This document shows positions 62,425 to 64,000 of a DNA stretch of 64,000 nucleotides, piece by piece. Position 1 is the stretch's first letter, and every line of letters starts with the position of its first letter. The position numbers and the translations under genes were made by a program. The notes under the pieces are model-generated. The model did not search any database. It saw only the letters and a list, made by a program, of their open reading frames with translations, and was not told the DNA's origin. The DNA is from Paenibacillus glycanilyticus (GTDB taxonomy: Bacteria; Bacillota; Bacilli; Paenibacillales; Paenibacillaceae), in the NCBI RefSeq assembly GCF_030161375.1, contig NZ_BSSQ01000012.1, positions 44,487 to 108,486 on the forward strand, read 5' to 3'.

Positions 62425-63261
62425 ATGTTTTTGGAAAAAAAGTTGGCTGAGCTGTCGAACGTGTCAGTTAAGCCGATTACATACGGGGAGCCGACAAGTG
62501 CTTCTGCTTATTTATTAAAGGAGATCAATTTATCCATTAAACAAGGGGAGTGGATTAATTTGATCGGCCGCAACGGGAGCGGGAAAAGCACGCTCGCCCG
62601 GCTGATCGCGGGTTTTGGCGCGATGCACGTTGAAGGCAAGGTGTATAAGGATGAATCGACGCGGCAAGTACCGATGGTGCTGCAGCAACCGGACGTTTCC
62701 GTAGTAGGCGCAACGCCATGGGAAGATGTCGTCATGATGCTGGAGCAGCATGGCATGGAAGGGGAGCGGATTCCGCAGCTTGCCGAAGATGCTCTCCGCG
62801 AGACCGGTCTTCATATGCGGATGCATCAGCCCGTCGAGACGTTATCCGGCGGACAAAAGCAGCTGACGGCTATTGCGGGCTGTCTGGCCGTTCAAGCACC
62901 GATGCTTATATTGGATGAAATAACGGCCATGCTCGATCCTGGGGCTTGCCTTCACGTGATGGAGAAGGTAAGAGATCTCAATAAGAGAGGCGTCGCCGTG
63001 CTTTGGATTACGCAGAAGCTGGAAGAGCTTGCAGCCGGCGACCGCGTCCTCGCTCTTGAGAACGGACAGATCAGGTTTGATGGGGAAGCAGAGCGGTTGT
63101 TTGAACGGCATTCGCTTGAAGAGAAAAGCAGCTGCGAGGAGCTAGGGTTCACAGCCCCTTACGTGATTCAGACCGCTTGGGAACTACAGGCGCTCGGTAT
63201 TGATCTTCATCCGATTCCTCTTACGCCAGAGTTGCTTGCAAAGGCGGTGTCGGGGCAGTGA
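62425..63261 (+). CDS. ecfA1: ECF transporter ATPase, first subunit
   Basis: An ABC ATPase that powers vitamin import as one of a pair. The 278-residue product has Walker A in GRNGSGKSTLARL near residue 48, a Q-loop in MVLQQPDVSVVGATPWEDV near 83, the signature LSGGQKQLTAIAG near 138, and Walker B PMLILDEITAMLDPG near 160. ATG 62425 is chosen from GAGGTTGAAGGG; a TTG two codons on is also possible. The stop overlaps the next start by 4 bp (GTGA). The symbol reflects position, not proven order. Confidence 0.88.
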   Translation: MFLEKKLAELSNVSVKPITYGEPTSASAYLLKEINLSIKQGEWINLIGRNGSGKSTLARLIAGFGAMHVEGKVYKDESTRQVPMVLQQPDVSVVGATPWEDVVMMLEQHGMEGERIPQLAEDALRETGLHMRMHQPVETLSGGQKQLTAIAGCLAVQAPMLILDEITAMLDPGACLHVMEKVRDLNKRGVAVLWITQKLEELAAGDRVLALENGQIRFDGEAERLFERHSLEEKSSCEELGFTAPYVIQTAWELQALGIDLHPIPLTPELLAKAVSGQ

Positions 63262-64000
63262 CGGGAGATTGGAAGCTTGAAGACGTATCGGTCATGGCAA
63301 CAAACGAACCAAATAAGAAGCTGTTGGACGGAATTAACCTGAGCTTTCGAAAAGGGACTATTACGTTGCTGGTTGGTCACAACGGTTCGGGGAAATCGAC
63401 GCTACTGGAGACGATGGCGGGACTAAGACGTATCGCAGGCGGTCGGATCAAGAACGGGGACGAGCCGTTATGGTTAACCAAAGGAAGGAAACCGCGATTA
63501 AACAAGCCCATCGTCATGAAGACGGGAATCGCCCTTCAACAATCGGAATCGCAATGGTTCGCGTCAACGGTGAAGGAAGAGTTCGATTATTCGCTTAAGC
63601 CTTACGGGATTGCTGATGCGGAGAAGGAACGCCGAATGGCTAGCGCAATGGAGCGGGCGGGTTTGTCCATGGAGCTGCTGGAGCGCGACCCATGGACGTT
63701 AAGCGGAGGGCAGCAGCGGAGGCTGGCCATGGCATGTCTGCTCGCATGCGAGCCGGAATGGCTGCTGCTCGACGAGCCGACGGCGGGATTAGACGCCGAC
63801 GGCATCCGCCGCTTGTGCGCGATGCTTGACGCGCATAGGGCGGCGGGGCGCGGAGCGGTCGTGGCAACGCACGACCTCGATGCGCTTCTGCCGCTCGCGG
63901 ACGAAGTCGCCGTGGTCACCGGCGGCTCCGTCCGCGAAGCGGCTCCCGCAGCGGCGTGGGGGGGGGGGGATGGCCGCCCCCCCCCCCCCCCCCCACCGCC
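63258..64000 (+). CDS. ecfA2: ECF transporter ATPase, second subunit (partial, runs off the window)
   Basis: From GTG 63258 the frame stays open to the window end, about 247 residues. It has Walker A in VGHNGSGKSTLLETM near 40, a Q-loop in GIALQQSESQWFASTVKEE near 97, the signature LSGGQQRRLAMA near 153, Walker B EWLLLDEPTAGLD near 171 and the switch His in VVATHDLDALLP near 205. The fold is therefore essentially complete. The final residues translate from G and C homopolymers and cannot be trusted. A GTG start overlapping ecfA1 implies coupling. The transmembrane EcfT would be expected next. Confidence 0.85.
   Translation, partial: MTGDWKLEDVSVMATNEPNKKLLDGINLSFRKGTITLLVGHNGSGKSTLLETMAGLRRIAGGRIKNGDEPLWLTKGRKPRLNKPIVMKTGIALQQSESQWFASTVKEEFDYSLKPYGIADAEKERRMASAMERAGLSMELLERDPWTLSGGQQRRLAMACLLACEPEWLLLDEPTAGLDADGIRRLCAMLDAHRAAGRGAVVATHDLDALLPLADEVAVVTGGSVREAAPAAAWGGGDGRPPPPPPP
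63958..64000. other. Homopolymer tracts at the window end
   Basis: Twelve G residues (63958-63969) and, after seven bases, eighteen C residues (63977-63994) interrupt an otherwise normal coding sequence. This looks like unreliable sequence at a contig or read end rather than biology. Confidence 0.7.

Overview
The window reads as a chromosomal segment of an endospore-forming Gram-positive bacterium, most likely Paenibacillus or a close relative. The reasons are strong AGGAGG-type ribosome binding sites, sporulation genes (dpaA/dpaB, spoIIIE, spoVS, a SleB-type cortex hydrolase), sigma-G, sigma-H and sigma-K-like promoters, and gene order that follows the rpsB-to-ymcA stretch of Bacillus subtilis almost gene for gene. 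No tRNA, rRNA, insertion sequence, prophage or CRISPR array was seen. Almost everything is on the + strand; only a metallo-beta-lactamase-fold gene and bioY near the right end are reversed.

Layout. (1) 1-5171: the tail of an MltG/YceG-like protein, then rpsB, tsf, pyrH, frr, uppS and cdsA (translation, UMP kinase, cell-wall lipid carrier and phospholipid synthesis). (2) 5172-5543: a 372-bp gap dense in inverted repeats. (3) 5544-13849: dxr, rseP/rasP, proS (of the short, eukaryote/archaea-like type) and polC. (4) 14037-22417: the nusA-infB cluster rimP, nusA, rnpM, ylxQ, infB, rbfA, nrnA, truB, ribF; IF2 carries a long Gly/Gln/Arg/Asn repeat tract. (5) 22582-35195: rpsO, pnp, a degenerate polysaccharide deacetylase, an M16 peptidase, dut, dpaA-dpaB, dapG, dapA, RNase J, tepA and ylzJ; dipicolinate synthase sits next to the lysine/DAP genes that supply its precursor. 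(6) 35274-51948: spoIIIE, a SleB-like hydrolase with a sigma-G promoter, ymfF-ymfH-ymfI, ymfJ, ymfK, rodZ, yajQ, pgsA, cinA, recA with an SOS box, recX, rny and ymdB. (7) 52088-60379: spoVS with a sigma-H promoter, an M19 dipeptidase, korA-korB behind a probable Fur box, pduL, miaB, ricA with a His-rich N-terminus, and an iron alcohol dehydrogenase. (8) 60451-64000: a membrane-anchored MBL-fold hydrolase, and bioY divergent from two ECF ATPase genes across a perfect BirA-type operator. The last gene runs off the window through G and C homopolymers that look like a sequence-end artefact.

Compared with B. subtilis from memory, the backbone is kept but pieces are swapped: nrnA replaces ylxP, dut stands where ymxH would be, asd is missing before dapG, sleB replaces ymfC/ymfD, yajQ and recX are inserted, and dipeptidase-korAB-pduL replaces tdh-kbl. 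The less ordinary parts are the structured cdsA-dxr gap, the leaders of rpsB, pyrH and dapG, the Fur-korAB-pduL block, and the BirA-controlled biotin importer. I did not find an obvious wholly new multi-gene system; the best candidate for something undescribed is the structured intergenic element at about 5310-5503.
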